This document shows, one piece after another, positions 62,220 through 64,000 of a stretch of DNA of 64,000 nucleotides (within the stretch, counting starts at the first letter, position 1; each line of letters starts with the position of its first letter). Under the pieces are notes generated by a model, which was given only the letters and a program-made list of their open reading frames with translations, was not told the DNA's origin and ran no database searches. Both the position numbers and the translations under genes were made by a program. Source of the DNA: G963691885 sp963691885 (GTDB taxonomy: Bacteria; Pseudomonadota; Alphaproteobacteria; UBA8366; Aestuariispiraceae). The DNA lies in the NCBI GenBank assembly GCA_963691885.1, contig OY829843.1, forward strand, positions 2,480,001-2,544,000, written 5' to 3'.

Positions 62220-63539
62220 TTATAGGTTGGATAGCCATGATGCCTGATCTCGCCGCTCGCTTTCGATGCTGCGCCACGCGGTTTCCCAACCGGGTTCCGG
62301 GGTGACCGTATCGACGCTGGCCGGCCTTTCCCACGCCACATTACTCTGCGTTGTCGGTCGGCATGGTAGTTGGTCCGGTTCTCCGGCCTCCATCGACTTT
62401 ATGGCGGCGCGCAGCATACGGCGGTATTTGACGATGCCGATATCCGTGCTCGCCAGATGTTCCTGGCGTCGATCCTGAATCCTGCCCAGCGACTCGCAGG
62501 CCCATTGGTCATGAACATTAATGTCGAACCCCATGCCGGTATAGGTCTGATCGCGCTGTTCGTCCGGGTCATAGCCGTAATTGTTGTGCCGTCCTTTTAG
62601 CGGGCGGTAGTCAGGCAATTGATGTTCCGCCAGTCGTTGTTCCCGCATCAGAGCCTTGTCCACTGGCGCTCCATAAGAAGTGAACATCGAATACCAATAG
62701 CAATTCACATCATCGACAGGGACATGCCATTGGGTGATTGTCATTTCGTTGGACATCGGAATGACAATGGCCTGCGGGAAAACATGGTTGGTGACGCGGA
62801 CATGTTTCTTGCCATCACCAATATTGCGTAATGCGATAAGGCGTAAGCCAAAATCTGTCTGCTCAACTTGAATTTCAGGATTGGGAAATCTTCGCAGGAC
62901 CTCGGTCATGGTCATCTCGCTGCCGGTTGACCGGTCGCGAAACTGTTTCCCATAGGCGGCATCTGGGTCTTCGTCTTCGAGGAAACGGTGCAGGAAGGAC
63001 GCGTGGGCCGGGTCGATTCCTACTTCCAGGGCCTGCAACCAGTTGCATTCCCATAGTCCCTTGAAAGCAAAGACATGGCTGTCAGGTGCGGTGAAGCAGT
63101 CGAGGTCGGGAAACGGCGGCGGGTCGCCCTCTCCCATATAGGCGAATATAACGCCGTTGCGTTCAACAACCGGATAGGACGTGGCCTGGATGTTTTTGTA
63201 CATCTGACTGCCTTCCGGCTCTGCCGGTTGTTCCGTGCATTGACCTGACGCGTCGAAATGCCAGCCATGGAACGGACACCGTATCCCGTTATTTTCCATG
63301 CGTCCGAAACAGAGATCGGCCCCACGATGGGGGCAGTGACGCCCGATAAGGCCCAGCGTGTCGTCCGGGTTACGGAACAGGACAAGCCTTTCCCCCATCA
63401 GGGTAACCGGTACGACCGGGCGGGCGCCCAGCAACTCATCGCTGAGGGCAGCCGGCTGCCAATACTGGCGCAGAACCTTGCCGGCGGGCCTGTCCGGGCC
63501 GATCAGCGTGATCTCGTCATTGCGTTCCTGGCTGAGCAT
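62220..63539 (-). CDS. Rieske non-heme iron oxygenase, large subunit
   Basis: A 439-residue ring-hydroxylating oxygenase alpha subunit. The Rieske cluster ligands are CPHRGADLCFG and CPFHGWHFD (C-x-H...C-x2-H, about residues 69-96), and the mononuclear iron site is in EVGIDPAHASFLHRF. Overall layout resembles phthalate 4,5-dioxygenase and phenoxybenzoate dioxygenase, which act without a beta subunit. No reductase or ferredoxin gene is in the window, so its electron partner is encoded elsewhere or further upstream. It starts 26 bases after the aldose-epimerase-like stop and ends eight bases before the next gene. Confidence 0.9.
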   Translation of the reverse strand: MLSQERNDEITLIGPDRPAGKVLRQYWQPAALSDELLGARPVVPVTLMGERLVLFRNPDDTLGLIGRHCPHRGADLCFGRMENNGIRCPFHGWHFDASGQCTEQPAEPEGSQMYKNIQATSYPVVERNGVIFAYMGEGDPPPFPDLDCFTAPDSHVFAFKGLWECNWLQALEVGIDPAHASFLHRFLEDEDPDAAYGKQFRDRSTGSEMTMTEVLRRFPNPEIQVEQTDFGLRLIALRNIGDGKKHVRVTNHVFPQAIVIPMSNEMTITQWHVPVDDVNCYWYSMFTSYGAPVDKALMREQRLAEHQLPDYRPLKGRHNNYGYDPDEQRDQTYTGMGFDINVHDQWACESLGRIQDRRQEHLASTDIGIVKYRRMLRAAIKSMEAGEPDQLPCRPTTQSNVAWERPASVDTVTPEPGWETAWRSIESERRDQASWLSNL

Positions 63540-63565
63540 TTTGCGTTTCTTCCTTGTCTGTCAGA

Positions 63566-64000
63566 TCAGGCCTTGCCGAAGGCGTATAGAGTCTCGGCAT
63601 AATAGGGGCGTTCTGGCGTGAACCAGGGATCCGGGAACCCGGGCTTGTTGGGACTGTCCGGCCAGTTCTGTGCCTCAAGACAAAAGCCGGCCCGATTGTC
63701 ATACGGACCGCCGTGGTGACCGGTCGGTGTGTTCCGCATATTGTCCGCTGTATAGACCTGCACGCCGGGTTCCGTCGTTGCAAAGGTCAAGGCTGTTTTC
63801 GCGCCACGGACAATTGCCGCTTCCTCCGGCTCGGTTCTGGGCGCATCTGCCAGGCACATATTGTCATCAAGGGCACGGCCTTTGAGCGAGAAGGCTTTTC
63901 CAGGTCTGATACCCATATCCTCCAACGGAAAGCGTCGCCCGGTTGGCATCAGGTCAGTGTCGGTCTCTGTGAAGTTATAGGCGAAGAGCTGAAGCTCATG
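63566..64000 (-). CDS. Aldose 1-epimerase-like protein, 3' end
   Basis: The C-terminal 144 residues of a galactose-mutarotase-type protein; the frame is open to the window end without a stop. Signature parts are TEPGVQVYTADNM, MPTGRRFPLEDMG (start of the visible conserved portion) and FCLEAQNWPDSPNKPGFPDP, as in aldose 1-epimerases. The acid and histidine of the N-terminal half lie outside the window. It precedes the Rieske and GS-like genes on the same strand with a 26-base gap, so it may belong to their operon, perhaps acting on a sugar part of the substrate; that is speculation. Confidence 0.82.
   Translation of the reverse strand, partial: HELQLFAYNFTETDTDLMPTGRRFPLEDMGIRPGKAFSLKGRALDDNMCLADAPRTEPEEAAIVRGAKTALTFATTEPGVQVYTADNMRNTPTGHHGGPYDNRAGFCLEAQNWPDSPNKPGFPDPWFTPERPYYAETLYAFGKA

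Overview
The window looks like chromosomal DNA of a heterotrophic alphaproteobacterium. I infer this from gene sets typical of that class: a matQM-AB malonate operon, the glpVSTPQU glycerol ABC transporter, a PcaQ-controlled protocatechuate operon, a frk-zwf-pgl-edd operon and an Anbu locus. I cannot name the genus. It is almost fully coding, in tight operons, and I see no rRNA, tRNA, insertion sequence, phage gene or CRISPR array.

Layout. 1-4267 (+): end of a TRAP transporter, malonyl-CoA decarboxylase and malonyl-CoA synthetase (malonate use). 4349-6040 (+): exported caspase-like protein with a formylglycine-enzyme-like C-terminus. 6064-7875 (-): RecQ. 7950-12950 (-): fructokinase, Zwf, Pgl and Edd (entry to the Entner-Doudoroff pathway), with a divergent ROK regulator and a convergent xylulokinase. 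15844-19497: nickel permease, a TIM-barrel isomerase overlapping a fatty-acid desaturase, and a LysR regulator. 19507-21582: RraA-like protein and MetZ. 21606-25671 (-): a four-gene Anbu proteasome-like locus (ATP-grasp, alpha-E, transglutaminase, Anbu), whose biochemistry is not settled. 25806-36322: glycerol regulon glpKDR (-) and glpVSTPQU (+). 36328-38197 (-): small accessory genes.

38505-49999 (-): one long run urtABCDE-ureDABCEFG plus a VOC protein, importing urea and hydrolysing it; a good sigma-54 promoter lies in front of urtA. 50361-53851: small exported peptide gene, pobA (+), an epimerase and pcaQ. 53985-60721 (+): pcaDCHGIJFB, the complete route from protocatechuate to succinyl-CoA and acetyl-CoA, fed by PobA from 4-hydroxybenzoate. 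60737-64000 (-): glutamine-synthetase-like enzyme, Rieske oxygenase and the end of an aldose epimerase.

Most informative non-coding signals: the -24/-12 promoter of urtA; matching palindromes ATAACC-AAAA-GGTAAT at pcaQ/pcaD and ATAATC-AAAA-GGTTAT at pobA; a repeated TTCGTTTGAC(C/T)TTCGTTT element in front of both glpD and glpV; and a glpK terminator. The best candidates for less-described biology are the Anbu locus, the asymmetric GlpS/GlpT ATPase pair (both defects fall in the same composite ATP site), and the glutamine-synthetase-like/Rieske pair.
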